From: Actinomycetota bacterium
Lineage (GTDB): Bacteria; Actinomycetota; Actinomycetes; S36-B12
Assembly (NCBI GenBank): GCA_030681835.1
Contig: JAUXRN010000170.1
Location: 1-64,000 of the forward strand
Direction: 5' to 3'
Length of the DNA: 64,000 bases
Shown here: piece after piece, positions 51,904-60,202 of the stretch
Layout of the letters: every line of letters begins with the position of its first letter
Numbering within the stretch: the first letter of the stretch is position 1
Made by a program: the position numbers and the translations under genes
The notes under the pieces: generated by a model
What the model saw: only the letters and a program-made list of their open reading frames with translations
The model's database searches: none
What the model was told of the DNA's origin: nothing

Positions 51904-51962
51904 AGGCTACAGCGCGGGGTCCCTGGGCGAGGGGCCGCCGGCGCCGGCCGGTCGCCTACTAT
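51904..51962. promoter_or_regulatory. Divergent promoter region between wzm and the 52.0 kb glycosyltransferase
   Basis: TAGCCT at 51904-51909 on the minus strand fits a -10 for the wzm operon with a leader of about 30 nt. TACTAT at 51957-51962 on the plus strand fits a -10 for the gene at 52005, which has GGGGAG as ribosome binding site. No clear -35 boxes are seen for either. Confidence 0.45.
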
Positions 51963-52004
51963 CCGGGGCAGACACGTCGAGCAGGGACCAGTGCGGGGAG
52001 CTTG

Positions 52005-53489
52005 ATGTCCGACTCGAAGGCCGTGAGCGAGTTCCGCCGCGCCCACGGGCGCGCACCGAGCCTGCTCATCACAGGCAACGTGGCCAACAACGCCTACTTG
52101 ATCGCGTACCACTTGCGGAGCGTGGGCTGGGATGCCGACGTGCTGTGCGCCGACTACTACCACTCGATGGGATGCCCGGAGTGGGAGCACGCAGTCTTCG
52201 ACGCATCCGCGATCGACGAGTTCGCACCGGACTGGAGCCAGGTGCATGCGGATGGCTACGTGCGGCCGCGGTGGTTCGCGCAGGGTCCCAGGGATCAGGC
52301 CGTGGAGTACCTGCAGGCCCGCAGGGCAGGGAAAGGCAGCGAGGCGAAGTGGGATCGACTCCGCAACCCGGCCCCGAGTGCGGCGGCCGACGCGCGCGCG
52401 GCGGGCCCCCGGAGCCGCGTCGACCGGGCATGGCACTTCGTGCGTACCTACAAGCAGACCCCTCAGCGGGTGGCCCTGGTTGGCCAGATCGCCTTGCAGA
52501 GGGTCCAGCACGCGCTGCCGGGCTTGGCCGCCCGCCCGTGGATATTCCACCGGCGAGCGGCCCGGTTGCGCGCCCTCATGTCGCGCTACGACGCTGTCGA
52601 GGCATGCGGTTCCGAGGTCGCGTGGGCGGGCATGACAGGGCGGCCGTTCGTGGCATTCGAGCACGGGACGATTCGCTGGGCAGCCCAGCGAGGTGACGTC
52701 ATGCAGTCGTTGACCATGGACGGCTTCGCCAGGTGTGCGGCCGTGATGGTGACCAACGGTGATTCGATCCCGCTGGCGGAACGGCACCACTTCCCGGCGG
52801 TCACCGCCACGGTGCACCCCCTCGTCGAGGTCGATCCGGCGCTCGCCGGTCCTGCCGAGGCGGAAGCGGAAAACGTTCTCGCCGCGGCACGCATCAATGC
52901 CGGACCGCTCCTGCTGTGCCCGCTGCGGCACGACTGGGACGTGAAGGGCACGGACCTGTACCTCCGGGCATTGCCGGGGTTGCGCGAGAGAGTCGGTGAC
53001 GACGTCACCCTGCTGCTCACCGCTTGGGGGAACGACATCCAGCGGAGCAAGGACCTCGTTGCCGACCTCGGGGCCGAGGACCTCGTCCGCTGGATCCCTC
53101 CACAGGGCAGGCAGGTACTGCTGTGCCTCATGACGTCCTCCCTGGTCGTCCTCGATCAGACTGCCCTGCCGCATTTCGGCAGCACGGCACCCCAGGCGTT
53201 GAGCCTCGGCGTCCCCGTGATGTCGTCGTACGATCCCGCCAGCACCGCGAGGATCTGCGCCGAGCCGGCGCCGATCCTGCCGGTCTTCACGCCGGGCGAT
53301 GTCGTGGAAGGGGTCGTTCGCCTCCTCGACGACGGCTTCCGGCAGGCTCTGTCCATGTCCGCCGTCACGTGGTGTCGCCGCTTCCACTCGACCGAGCGAG
53401 TAGTGGCAGACCACGAGGGGGTCATGTCCGCGCTCATCGATCCCCCCGCCGCACAGGGTCCGCGCACAAGAACAGCGGAGGCCTCATGA
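52005..53489 (+). CDS. GT-B glycosyltransferase of the GN(I/V)ANNAYL type
   Basis: The 494-residue protein has LLITGNVANNAYLIAYHLRS at 20-39 and YYHSMGCPEWEHAVF. RPFVAFEHGTIRWAAQ, LLLCPLRHDWDVKGTDLYL and LVVLDQTALPHFGSTAPQAL follow. It shares these blocks with the protein at 37.4 kb and so belongs to the same branch of GT-B enzymes. The donor half lacks the usual EX7E of family 4 in recognisable form. The ATG at 52005 follows GGGGAG. Its stop overlaps the next gene as ATGA. Confidence 0.7.
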   Translation: MSDSKAVSEFRRAHGRAPSLLITGNVANNAYLIAYHLRSVGWDADVLCADYYHSMGCPEWEHAVFDASAIDEFAPDWSQVHADGYVRPRWFAQGPRDQAVEYLQARRAGKGSEAKWDRLRNPAPSAAADARAAGPRSRVDRAWHFVRTYKQTPQRVALVGQIALQRVQHALPGLAARPWIFHRRAARLRALMSRYDAVEACGSEVAWAGMTGRPFVAFEHGTIRWAAQRGDVMQSLTMDGFARCAAVMVTNGDSIPLAERHHFPAVTATVHPLVEVDPALAGPAEAEAENVLAAARINAGPLLLCPLRHDWDVKGTDLYLRALPGLRERVGDDVTLLLTAWGNDIQRSKDLVADLGAEDLVRWIPPQGRQVLLCLMTSSLVVLDQTALPHFGSTAPQALSLGVPVMSSYDPASTARICAEPAPILPVFTPGDVVEGVVRLLDDGFRQALSMSAVTWCRRFHSTERVVADHEGVMSALIDPPAAQGPRTRTAEAS

Positions 53490-54280
53490 ACGACGACGAA
53501 CTGCTGGCCTCGCGCTACGCCGAGATAGCCGCGTCCGGCGACCACACGTCGACGGCCTCCGACGTCCAGTTGCGCGAGCTCGAGATCGAGTACGCGCGCG
53601 GGTTCATCCGCGAAGGCGACCGGGTCCTGGATGTCGGCTGCGGCATGGGGTACGCCGCCATCGAGTACGCGCGGATCCCGGGCACTCGGGTGACCGGGCT
53701 GGACTACATCAGCGGCATGGTCGACCAGGCCAACTCGACGCTGGTCGACGTTCCCGAGGAGCTCGGCCGACGGCTCGAGTTCATCCACGGATCCGTCCTC
53801 GAGATCCCCTTCCGCGACGCATCGCTCGACGTGGTCACCAGCCACCGTTGCCTGATGGCCCTGCTCACGTGGGAGAGGCAACGCGAAGCACTTCGTGAGA
53901 TCCACCGTGTCCTCAGGCCCGGCGGAGTGCTCGTGCTCCTCGAGGGCACCGTTGAGGGGCTCGACCGCCTGAACGCCCTGCGGACGGCGATGGGGTTGTC
54001 CGCCATCCCCGCGGACGGCCGGGACCGCCTGCTCACCCGCAAGTTCCGCGAGGAGGAGTTGCTCGACTTCACCGATTCGCTCTTCGCGCTGACCGAGAGG
54101 CGAGGATTCGGCACCTACTACTTCGTCGGACGCGTGGTCCACCCACTCCTGGTGGCTCCGGACCCGCCCCGGTACGACCACCCGATCAACGAGATCGCCC
54201 GCGCGCTCGAGCAGCACCTGCCGAACCTGGTCGACTGCGGCCACCTCCAGGCCTTCGTGCTGACGAAGGGGGTCGAATGA
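53486..54280 (+). CDS. Class I SAM-dependent methyltransferase
   Basis: The 264-residue protein has DRVLDVGCGMGYAAIEYAR as motif I, VTGLDYISGMVDQANSTL as motif II and FRDASLDVVTSHRCLMAL. LREIHRVLRPGGVLVLLEG follows. This is a UbiE/MenG-like methyltransferase fold. GGAGG precedes the ATG at 53486. It overlaps the genes on both sides by 4 nt (ATGA), forming a tight three-gene unit with a glycosyltransferase and a NodB-like deacetylase. The acceptor is unknown. Confidence 0.8.
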   Translation: MNDDELLASRYAEIAASGDHTSTASDVQLRELEIEYARGFIREGDRVLDVGCGMGYAAIEYARIPGTRVTGLDYISGMVDQANSTLVDVPEELGRRLEFIHGSVLEIPFRDASLDVVTSHRCLMALLTWERQREALREIHRVLRPGGVLVLLEGTVEGLDRLNALRTAMGLSAIPADGRDRLLTRKFREEELLDFTDSLFALTERRGFGTYYFVGRVVHPLLVAPDPPRYDHPINEIARALEQHLPNLVDCGHLQAFVLTKGVE

Positions 54281-54990
54281 TCTGCCTGACCTTCGACACC
54301 GACTGGATGCGCGCTGAGGATATGGAGGAGTTCCTCACGGCTTACCCCGACCTGCCTCGATCCACCTTCTTCATCCATGAGGCGTCAGCCGGCTGGAGAC
54401 CCGAAGGCCACGAATGGGGGCCGCATCCGACGATCGACCTGCGGAAGCCTTCGGGCCTGCGGGCGTGGCAGGACCCCGAGGCCCCAGCACTCGGCATCCG
54501 GTCGCACTCATGCGTGACCAGCCACCTGCTTTCCATTGAGTGGGCCGGTGCGGGCTTCCTTTACCAGTCCAACGAGACCCACCTCTTCGGACCTGGTTCT
54601 ATGCCGTTCCGGACTGCGTGGGGGATCTGGGAACTGCCTATCTCGTACATGGACAACATGGACATGTGGTTCGGCCGGAACTGGGCGGACGCGCCACGTG
54701 CTCCTTTCGCCGAGGACGTCATCGCCGCGGCCCTGGCCTGCGAGAGCGTCTACGTGTTCGATTTCCATCCTGTGCACATCGCGTTCAACTCCAGCAGCCC
54801 GGAGGACTACGTCCGCAAACGCGCCAGCCATGCGGGCGGCGCGTCTGCGTGGACACTGGGGGCGCCCGGTGGCGGCACCCGGTCATTCTTCGAGCGGCTG
54901 CTGGAGTCGATCCGCGATGCTGGAGCGCCGACCCAGTGCGCAAGCGAGGCGGTCCTGCGTGAGCAGGGCAACGGAAACGGGCTCGGATAG
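54277..54990 (+). CDS. NodB-like polysaccharide deacetylase family protein
   Basis: The 237-residue protein starts CLTFDTDWMRAEDM with the acidic pair D7 and D9. It has FFIHEASAGW, HEWGPHPTIDL with H45 and H50 as possible metal ligands, ALGIRSHSCVTS, and VFDFHPVHIAF near the end. These match the carbohydrate esterase 4 pattern in which a metal-bound water removes an N- or O-acetyl group. No signal peptide is present, so it acts in the cytosol on a precursor or lipid-linked glycan. It is followed by the second copy of the hairpin element. Confidence 0.7.
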   Translation: MICLTFDTDWMRAEDMEEFLTAYPDLPRSTFFIHEASAGWRPEGHEWGPHPTIDLRKPSGLRAWQDPEAPALGIRSHSCVTSHLLSIEWAGAGFLYQSNETHLFGPGSMPFRTAWGIWELPISYMDNMDMWFGRNWADAPRAPFAEDVIAAALACESVYVFDFHPVHIAFNSSSPEDYVRKRASHAGGASAWTLGAPGGGTRSFFERLLESIRDAGAPTQCASEAVLREQGNGNGLG

Positions 54991-55000
54991 CTCGAGCCAA

Positions 55001-55067
55001 CCCGCCGAGCTTGAGGTTGGCGCGGCTTTGCCGCCCTGGAACCCACGCCAACCTCAAGGTCGGCGGG
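55001..55067. repeat. 67-bp hairpin repeat element, copy 2
   Basis: The arms are 55001-55022 and 55046-55067. One base differs from copy 1 in the left arm (55009), giving a single mismatch in the 22-bp stem. The 23-nt centre with its nested GCGGC-TTT-GCCGC is kept with one change. It lies between two convergent genes, 10 nt after one stop and 3 nt from the other, the position expected of a bidirectional terminator. Confidence 0.75.
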
Positions 55068-55069
55068 TG

Positions 55070-55729
55070 TCAGCCCGGCTTGTGACCGGTGGCGTAGATC
55101 GACTCGAAGTCGCGTTCCGGCCGGTCGACCTCGGGATCCATGGCCCGCTCGCTCACGCCCTCGAACCCTGCCAGCCGCAGGACGTGCAGCAGGTTCTCCT
55201 GGTCGAACATGTACCGATGCTCGCCGGCCATATACGCCACGTAGTTGACGGCGTCGATCGACGTTGTTCGGTTGTACGCCGGCTTCCAGCCGAAGTACTC
55301 CTCGGGCAGCGTGCGATGCCCGAGGTACGCCTCGATGTACATGCGGGCGTTGGGCACCGCGATCGAGATGACGGCACCGGGCTTGAGCACTCGCAGGCAT
55401 TCGGCCAGCAGGGCCTGGCCCTGGTCGAAGGTCAGGTGCTCGAACAAGTGGCTGGAGTAGACCCGGTCGACGGAACCGTCCGGGAAGGGGATGCCACCGC
55501 TGAGGTCCCAGAAGATGTCGGCCTCGTTCGATATGTCGACATTGAGCCAGCCGTTGCGCCCAGGCTCGTAGCCGCCACCGAGGTCGAGCAGGATCGGGCG
55601 GCCGCTCGCGAGCACCTCGCGCACCTTGCGCCGTGCACCGGGCCTGCGTACGAGGCGCCGGGAGGCCTCGTAGGCCTCCGTGCTGAACGGGATCCTCCTG
55701 CGGATCGCCGCCCGCGCCGTGCCCATCAT
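55070..55729 (-). CDS. Class I SAM-dependent methyltransferase-like protein
   Basis: The 219-residue protein has ILLDLGGGYEPGRNGWLNVD, where GGG replaces the more usual GCG. DLSGGIPFPDGSVDRVYSSH, LFEHLTFDQGQALLAECLRV and LKPGAVISIAVPN follow. This is the type annotated as predicted SAM-dependent methyltransferase in many glycan loci. ATG 55729 and ATG 55726 are both possible. It lies 25 nt after the capsule-like gene in the same operon, and its stop abuts the hairpin. Confidence 0.75.
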   Translation of the reverse strand: MMGTARAAIRRRIPFSTEAYEASRRLVRRPGARRKVREVLASGRPILLDLGGGYEPGRNGWLNVDISNEADIFWDLSGGIPFPDGSVDRVYSSHLFEHLTFDQGQALLAECLRVLKPGAVISIAVPNARMYIEAYLGHRTLPEEYFGWKPAYNRTTSIDAVNYVAYMAGEHRYMFDQENLLHVLRLAGFEGVSERAMDPEVDRPERDFESIYATGHKPG

Positions 55730-55754
55730 GCCTGCCTGCCCCGCATGGACGCTC

Positions 55755-57281
55755 CTACCGGGAGAGGTACCAGCGCTGGATGCGCTTGAGGAGGTTACCC
55801 GCGTGACGCACCGCGATGCGCGGTTGCGCGAAAGTCCGCCCGGCCAGCTCGAAGGTCCCCCCCGAACGCCGCACCCTGGACAGCAGGAAGCCGCGGCGCC
55901 GCATCATGAGCCCGTAGGAGACGGCGCCCGGCCAGGACCCAGGCTCGCGCACGTCGAGGGCCGCGGCAAGCTGCTCGCGGGTGGACGCGCGGATGGCGCA
56001 GCCCAGCTCGTCATAGGCCGACGGCCCCATGACGATTACCGGCTTGTGCGCGTATGCCGCCTCGACTCCCGTCGTCGAGCCATAGGTGACGACGATGTCC
56101 GCCTGGCGCATGAGGGCGTACGAGTCCACGGTGGAGTACGGGTCCAGGTGCACGTCGGGCTGAGCCTGATCCACCGCATCCAGCCACTCGGCGAGGTCCT
56201 GGGCGGGCTTCATGCGCATGTGCGGGTGCGACCGGACCACCAGGGTGAAGCCGGGGCGGCTGCGGCACTCCTCGGCCAGGTACGCAAGCGCCTCGGGCTG
56301 GGTGCCAATGAACTGCCCCCAGTCCAGTTCCAGCTCGGCGATCTCGTCGCCGGAGGAACTGAAGTAGACCACCAGGCAGTCGGCCTCCGGCCGGTCGATG
56401 GTGGATCCCCGCTCCTGCGCCTCGGTGAACAGGGCGTTGTCGGGCGCGGAATGCTCGAGCCGCTCGCGGAACCAACTGCCGCCGACGACGTCACGCTCCT
56501 CGGGTGCCCACCCTTCATAGAGCGCGAGCATCCGGCGCTGGAGGTCCGACCAGTCGTGGGTGACCGAGTCGGTGAGATCGAAGTCGGTGTCCAGGCCACC
56601 CGTGTCGTAGTACAGGACGGGGACGCCGGCGACCTGCGCGGCCGCTGAGGCTGCCCGGTCGTGCAGGAACCGTCCGTTGTACACGCAGACGGCGGTGACG
56701 CCCCGCTGGGCGATGACGGCGCTCACCTGGTCGAACACCCAGGCATAGGAGCGGGCCGCGGCCTGGACCCATCGCCGGCTCCAGAAGAAGGTGTCCGTGA
56801 TGGGCGTCTCGGTGTCCGGGTGCACCTGGAGGATCGCGCGGCCCATCGGGGTGCCGTGATACTGCAAGGCCCGGATCTGCGTGCGGTTCATCGGGGCGTC
56901 GATCCGGATGTCCTGCCCGGGATGCCAGCGCCGGATCGGCGGACGCGTGTCGGCAGCGGCCGGGATGCCCACTGCCAGAAGGGCAGAGCGGGCGATGTCA
57001 TCGCAGGTCGGCGCTCCCGTCAGCCGGCCCAGCGCACGGCTGGCCGACCAGCCCGGGTCGCGCAGCGGGGTGTGCGGTCCCCAGAACGCGAGGGTGATTT
57101 CGGAGCCCTGCTCGTGCAGGCAGGCGGCGGTGTCGGCCAGGGCGGCCAACGCGAAGTCCCACTGCGTGAAGGACGGGAAGAGCACGTTGCGGCGCTGCTC
57201 GGGGGACAGTGCCGCCCGCAGGTACGCGTCGACCGAGGGGTTCTCGGCCCGCACCGGCACGGAGGTGGTTGACGCGGTCAC
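55755..57281 (-). CDS. Capsule-synthesis-like GT-B protein
   Basis: The 508-residue protein has CLVVYFSSSGDEIAELEL in the donor half. TLVVRSHPHMRMKPAQDLAE, MRQADIVVTYGSTTGVEAAY and AHKPVIVMG follow. This fits the pattern of capsular polysaccharide KpsC/S-like and CDP-glycerol transferases. The N-terminal half has FALAALADTAACL and WFRERLEHSAPDN. It resembles the C-terminal fold of the protein at 2239-4089. GTG 57281 is preceded by TAGCCT ending 10 nt upstream. The sugar is unknown; a capsule-type linkage is a family hint only. Confidence 0.65.
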   Translation of the reverse strand: MTASTTSVPVRAENPSVDAYLRAALSPEQRRNVLFPSFTQWDFALAALADTAACLHEQGSEITLAFWGPHTPLRDPGWSASRALGRLTGAPTCDDIARSALLAVGIPAAADTRPPIRRWHPGQDIRIDAPMNRTQIRALQYHGTPMGRAILQVHPDTETPITDTFFWSRRWVQAAARSYAWVFDQVSAVIAQRGVTAVCVYNGRFLHDRAASAAAQVAGVPVLYYDTGGLDTDFDLTDSVTHDWSDLQRRMLALYEGWAPEERDVVGGSWFRERLEHSAPDNALFTEAQERGSTIDRPEADCLVVYFSSSGDEIAELELDWGQFIGTQPEALAYLAEECRSRPGFTLVVRSHPHMRMKPAQDLAEWLDAVDQAQPDVHLDPYSTVDSYALMRQADIVVTYGSTTGVEAAYAHKPVIVMGPSAYDELGCAIRASTREQLAAALDVREPGSWPGAVSYGLMMRRRGFLLSRVRRSGGTFELAGRTFAQPRIAVRHAGNLLKRIQRWYLSR

Positions 57282-57291
57282 AGTGCCGACA

Positions 57292-57297
57292 AGGCTA
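57292..57297 (-). promoter_or_regulatory. -10 box upstream of the capsule-synthesis-like gene
   Basis: TAGCCT on the minus strand ends 10 nt before GTG 57281, predicting a leader of about 3 nt. No ribosome binding site is visible. Confidence 0.4.
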
Positions 57298-57320
57298 CAG
57301 GCCCGCCTCGGGCCGCCCGG

Positions 57321-58409
57321 TCAGCCGAGCGTCGAGCGATAGACCTCGGCGGTACGGAGCGCGCAGGCCTGCCAGGTGAAATCACGTGCGCGGGACAGCC
57401 CGGCGAGCGACATCGAGTGCCGAAGGGCAGGGTCGTCGAGGACCCTGGCCATCTCCCGGGCGAGGTCGCTATCACTGCCGGGCTCGAAGTAGCCGGCCGC
57501 GTCGCCGCCCACTTCTGGCAACGAGGTTGCCCGGGCCAGCAAGGCCGGCGTGCCGCTGGCCATCGCCTCGAGCGCGGGCAGCCCGAACCCCTCGAAGCGC
57601 GAGGGCAGGACGAACAGTTCTGCGTGGGTGTAGGCCGACGCCATCTGACCGTCCGACAGGTAGCGCTGGGACACGCGGTCACGGATACCCAGATCGATCA
57701 GCCGCTGGACCTCGGCGGCGGTCAGGCCCACGCCGCCCACGCACAGCAGGTGGAGGTCGTCGTGGTCGCGCGACACCCGGGCGAATGCGCGGAACAGCAC
57801 GTCCGCGTCCTTGTACTGGTCCCGGTTGCCGATGAACAGCACGTATCGCGCCGGCAGGAAGTCCAGCCGCGGAACGCCCGGGTGGAACCGCTCGTCGACA
57901 CCGTGGTGGACGACCGACACCGGTGCCGCGATCTCGCCGTACACGCTCAGGAGGTCCTGCCGCGTCGCCTCGGACACGCAGATCACGTGGTCGGCCGTCT
58001 CGACGTAGCGACGCTTCATGGTCAGCAGGTCCAGTCGCCGCCGAGTGGTGGGCATCAGTTCGGGAATCATGTCGTGCACCGTGACGATGCGGCGGCCGCC
58101 GCCCAGCGAGGCCAGGCCATGCGGCAGGTAGAAGGTGTTGTGCACGATGTCGCTCGACCGCCGGACGCGCACGCGGGCGAAGTAGCGAGCCAGCGCGGTC
58201 CACTGGTTGCGGGCCTCGCGGGCACGCAGCGGGATGCTCAGTTCGTCATGGTCAAGCACGTAGCGATTCACGATGCGTGCGTCAAGCGGCTCGAGCTCGA
58301 CGTCAGCGACCGAATGGATGACGAACTGCCTCGCCAGCTCGGCGAACATCCGCGAGATCCCGCCGTAGCGCTGGATGGCGAAGATCTGCTCGTCCATGGC
58401 CACCCGCAC
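57321..58409 (-). CDS. Family 4 glycosyltransferase
   Basis: The 362-residue GT-B enzyme has DEQIFAIQRYGGISRMFAEL and DIVHNTFYLPHG. RIVTVHDMIPELMP and CVSEATRQDLLSVYG come next. The donor half carries VVHHGVDERFHPG, YVLFIGNRDQYKDADVLFRA and FVLPSRFEGFGLPALEAMAS with the EX7E motif. It is close to mannosyl- and rhamnosyltransferases. GTG 58409 follows TAGGAT by 6 nt, so it is probably leaderless; the ATG at codon 5 is less likely. It adds a sugar in the cytosol. Confidence 0.85.
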   Translation of the reverse strand: MRVAMDEQIFAIQRYGGISRMFAELARQFVIHSVADVELEPLDARIVNRYVLDHDELSIPLRAREARNQWTALARYFARVRVRRSSDIVHNTFYLPHGLASLGGGRRIVTVHDMIPELMPTTRRRLDLLTMKRRYVETADHVICVSEATRQDLLSVYGEIAAPVSVVHHGVDERFHPGVPRLDFLPARYVLFIGNRDQYKDADVLFRAFARVSRDHDDLHLLCVGGVGLTAAEVQRLIDLGIRDRVSQRYLSDGQMASAYTHAELFVLPSRFEGFGLPALEAMASGTPALLARATSLPEVGGDAAGYFEPGSDSDLAREMARVLDDPALRHSMSLAGLSRARDFTWQACALRTAEVYRSTLG

Positions 58410-58415
58410 CCGTCG

Positions 58416-58421
58416 ATCCTA
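58416..58421 (-). promoter_or_regulatory. -10 box of a leaderless promoter (family 4 glycosyltransferase)
   Basis: TAGGAT on the minus strand ends 6 nt before GTG 58409. On the plus strand TACTGT at 58450-58455 is a candidate -10 for the divergent gene at 58484, which has GGAGCGGAG as a ribosome binding site. Confidence 0.5.
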
Positions 58422-58483
58422 GGGGCCGGTCGCGCAGAGGCCGGTCGACTACTGTTGCCGCACCCGGCCGGAGCGGAGCAAGC

Positions 58484-59452
58484 GTGACGACGCACTCAGT
58501 CGAGCGAGTGATCGTGGTGCCGCGCAACGGGTATGTGAACCGACTGCAGGCCTGGGCGAGCGCGGCGATCATGGCCGGCGACCTTGGTGTGCCGTGTCAG
58601 GTGGCGTGGCAGCCCCAGCCTGCCGGGCCGGCCGAAGCCGAGGTGCTGTTCGCGGGCGAGACGCTCGATCACTCGTTCGTGCGCATGGACAACGTCACGG
58701 CGGCGCTGGGCACCAGCCACGAGGACCTGCCCCGCTACCTCACCGTGCTGCCGGACCGCCACGTCGTTGCGCTGGCCGGGCACGACCGTGGAGAGCAGGT
58801 GTTCATGCCGCAGCTGCATGCGGCGCTGCAGCATGCGTCCGGGCCGACGACCCTCGTCATCATCGCCGGGGGCGCGTTCTGCCTGCCCGGGACGCGCGCT
58901 TTCGCCGACCGGCGACGGGACTTCTACCGCTCGATCGCGTGGAGTCCGCCGATCGACGAGCAGGTGAGCGCCGCACTGCTGGGCCGCGGGCGATACCTCG
59001 GCGCGCACATCCGGCAGACCGACCGGTCCCGCCAGGCGCCCACGCCGCGCGCCATCCGCGCGGGACTGGCCCGGCTGCGCGACCGGACCGGCATCACCAG
59101 CCTGTTCATCGCCGCCGACAACGAGGCGGCGCTGGCCAGATGGGCCGACGAGGCCGGCCGCCTCGGCCTGCGGGCCTGGACGGCGGAGCACGCTGACATC
59201 GACCGGGCGACCGACACCGGGGCCGTTGCCGCGATGACGGACTGGCGGCTCCTCGGGGGCAGCGAAGCGCTCGTCTACACCCGGGAGTCCTCGTTCGGCG
59301 CGGAGGCGACCGTGGCCGCCGGGGCCGTTGACGGCTCGGAGGCGCTGGCGGCGGGGCCGGTGACGCGGACGGGCCGAGCCCTGCTGCATGGCGCGTCATC
59401 CATCCACAGGCGGGCAACGGCCCGTCGACGTGAAGCATCGAGGCCTGTATAG
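58484..59452 (+). CDS. Putative fucosyltransferase-like protein
   Basis: The 322-residue protein has a short N-terminal RVIVVPRNGYVNRLQAWASA, a GN-R type opening seen in fucosyltransferases. It also has RGRYLGAHIRQTDRSRQA, which resembles the HXRXTD motif of NodZ and related alpha-fucosyltransferases that bind GDP-fucose. TSLFIAADNEAALARWADEA and DWRLLGGSEALVYTRESSFG follow, the usual later blocks. The overall match is partial, so this is a family-level guess. It ends 20 nt before the TA island and may be a one-gene unit. Confidence 0.5.
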   Translation: MTTHSVERVIVVPRNGYVNRLQAWASAAIMAGDLGVPCQVAWQPQPAGPAEAEVLFAGETLDHSFVRMDNVTAALGTSHEDLPRYLTVLPDRHVVALAGHDRGEQVFMPQLHAALQHASGPTTLVIIAGGAFCLPGTRAFADRRRDFYRSIAWSPPIDEQVSAALLGRGRYLGAHIRQTDRSRQAPTPRAIRAGLARLRDRTGITSLFIAADNEAALARWADEAGRLGLRAWTAEHADIDRATDTGAVAAMTDWRLLGGSEALVYTRESSFGAEATVAAGAVDGSEALAAGPVTRTGRALLHGASSIHRRATARRREASRPV

Positions 59453-59459
59453 GTTCCCG

Positions 59460-59465
59460 TATGCT
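59460..59465 (+). promoter_or_regulatory. -10 box of the MazEF-type operon
   Basis: TATGCT ends 7 nt before ATG 59473, supporting that ATG over the one at 59461 and implying a leaderless transcript. Confidence 0.45.
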
Positions 59466-59472
59466 GATTTGT

Positions 59473-59667
59473 ATGCAGTCAACGAGCGTTCGCGTCGATG
59501 TCGTTACCCACAGGAGTCTCAAGACCATTGCCGAGACCCTCGATGTCTCGGTCGGTGAAGCGGTCCGCTTGGCGGTTCGCGGCTTGCGCCAGGAACTCAT
59601 GGGCGCCGAGTTGACCGAGCCTCTGTCCGCCGAGGAAACGGCCTGGCTCGATGCTGAACTCGGGTGA
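59473..59667 (+). CDS. Ribbon-helix-helix antitoxin
   Basis: The 64-residue protein has STSVRVDVVTHRSLKTIAET followed by LDVSVGEAVRLAVRGLRQEL. This is the beta strand and two helices of a MetJ/Arc-type DNA-binding dimer. The acidic tail, with PLSAEETAWLDAELG, would bind the toxin. It overlaps the MazF-type gene by 17 nt. It should neutralise the toxin and repress its own promoter. ATG 59461 would add four residues, but TATGCT lies over it. Confidence 0.72.
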   Translation: MQSTSVRVDVVTHRSLKTIAETLDVSVGEAVRLAVRGLRQELMGAELTEPLSAEETAWLDAELG

Positions 59668-59989
59668 CGTCGTAGACGCCGACCTTGGAGTGCCTGCGGG
59701 ACACGAGGCCGGCTTCCCGCGTCCCGTCGTGATCATCACGGCACAGCGCTTCCTCGACCGCTCACCCACCGTCGTGCATGCGGTTCCGTTGACAACGAAT
59801 GTGCGGGCCATCGGTTCCGAGGTTCCCATCTCGCCAGAGGCCTCGGGCCTGGCGACGATGTCTTCCGCACAGTGCCAGCACCTTCGCAGCGTGAGCCCGT
59901 CGCGGCTGTCGTCACCGAGGGGAAACGTCGGTCCGGTCGACCTCGCACGGATCCGTGAGACAGTCGCCGTCCTCTTGGACCTTCCCTAG
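59651..59989 (+). CDS. MazF/PemK-type endoribonuclease toxin
   Basis: The 112-residue protein has SGDVVDADLGVPAGHEAGF and PRPVVIITAQRF, the opening strands and conserved RP of the PemK/MazF fold. VHAVPLTTNVRAIGSEVPIS, SSAQCQHLRSVS and LARIRETVAVLLDL complete it. MazF toxins cut mRNA at short motifs and stop translation. The start overlaps the antitoxin. It meets a convergent relE fragment 12 nt later. All family blocks are present, so it is probably functional. Confidence 0.82.
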   Translation: MLNSGDVVDADLGVPAGHEAGFPRPVVIITAQRFLDRSPTVVHAVPLTTNVRAIGSEVPISPEASGLATMSSAQCQHLRSVSPSRLSSPRGNVGPVDLARIRETVAVLLDLP

Positions 59990-60001
59990 GCGACGTTTCA
60001 C

Positions 60002-60202
60002 TCAGCGGTAGACCTCTCGACGCTGACCTACCCGCACGACGTGGACCAGCAACACTTCGTCCAGGACTTCGTAGACGATCCGGTAATCCCCCACCCGGAC
60101 CCGGCACACCGAGTCCTCCCCCTGCATGGCCACACAGTTCGGCGGCCGAGGGTTGTCGGCCAACAGGTCGAGTGCCGCACGGATCAGTTGAGCCGGCTCC
60201 AT
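60002..60202 (-). pseudogene. 5'-truncated relE copy
   Basis: The fragment encodes ALDLLADNPRPPNCVAMQGE, then RVRVGDYRIVYEVLDEVLL and the GQRREVYR ending, the same as the C-terminal two-thirds of the RelE at 61613. The 177 bp at 60009-60185 match 61635-61811 at 163 positions by my count, with no gaps. The first ~23 residues of RelE are missing and the frame runs into the end of abiEii. The ATG at 60202 would give 66 residues and lies in abiEii. It is likely a non-functional remnant or recombination scar. Confidence 0.75.

Noticed and set aside
35951-55067. Hairpin repeats as CRISPR units
   Set aside because: Only two copies exist, 19 kb apart, without spacers or cas genes.
60002-60202. Active RelE toxin
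   Set aside because: The N-terminal third is missing and there is no antitoxin or promoter of its own, so it is treated as a remnant.
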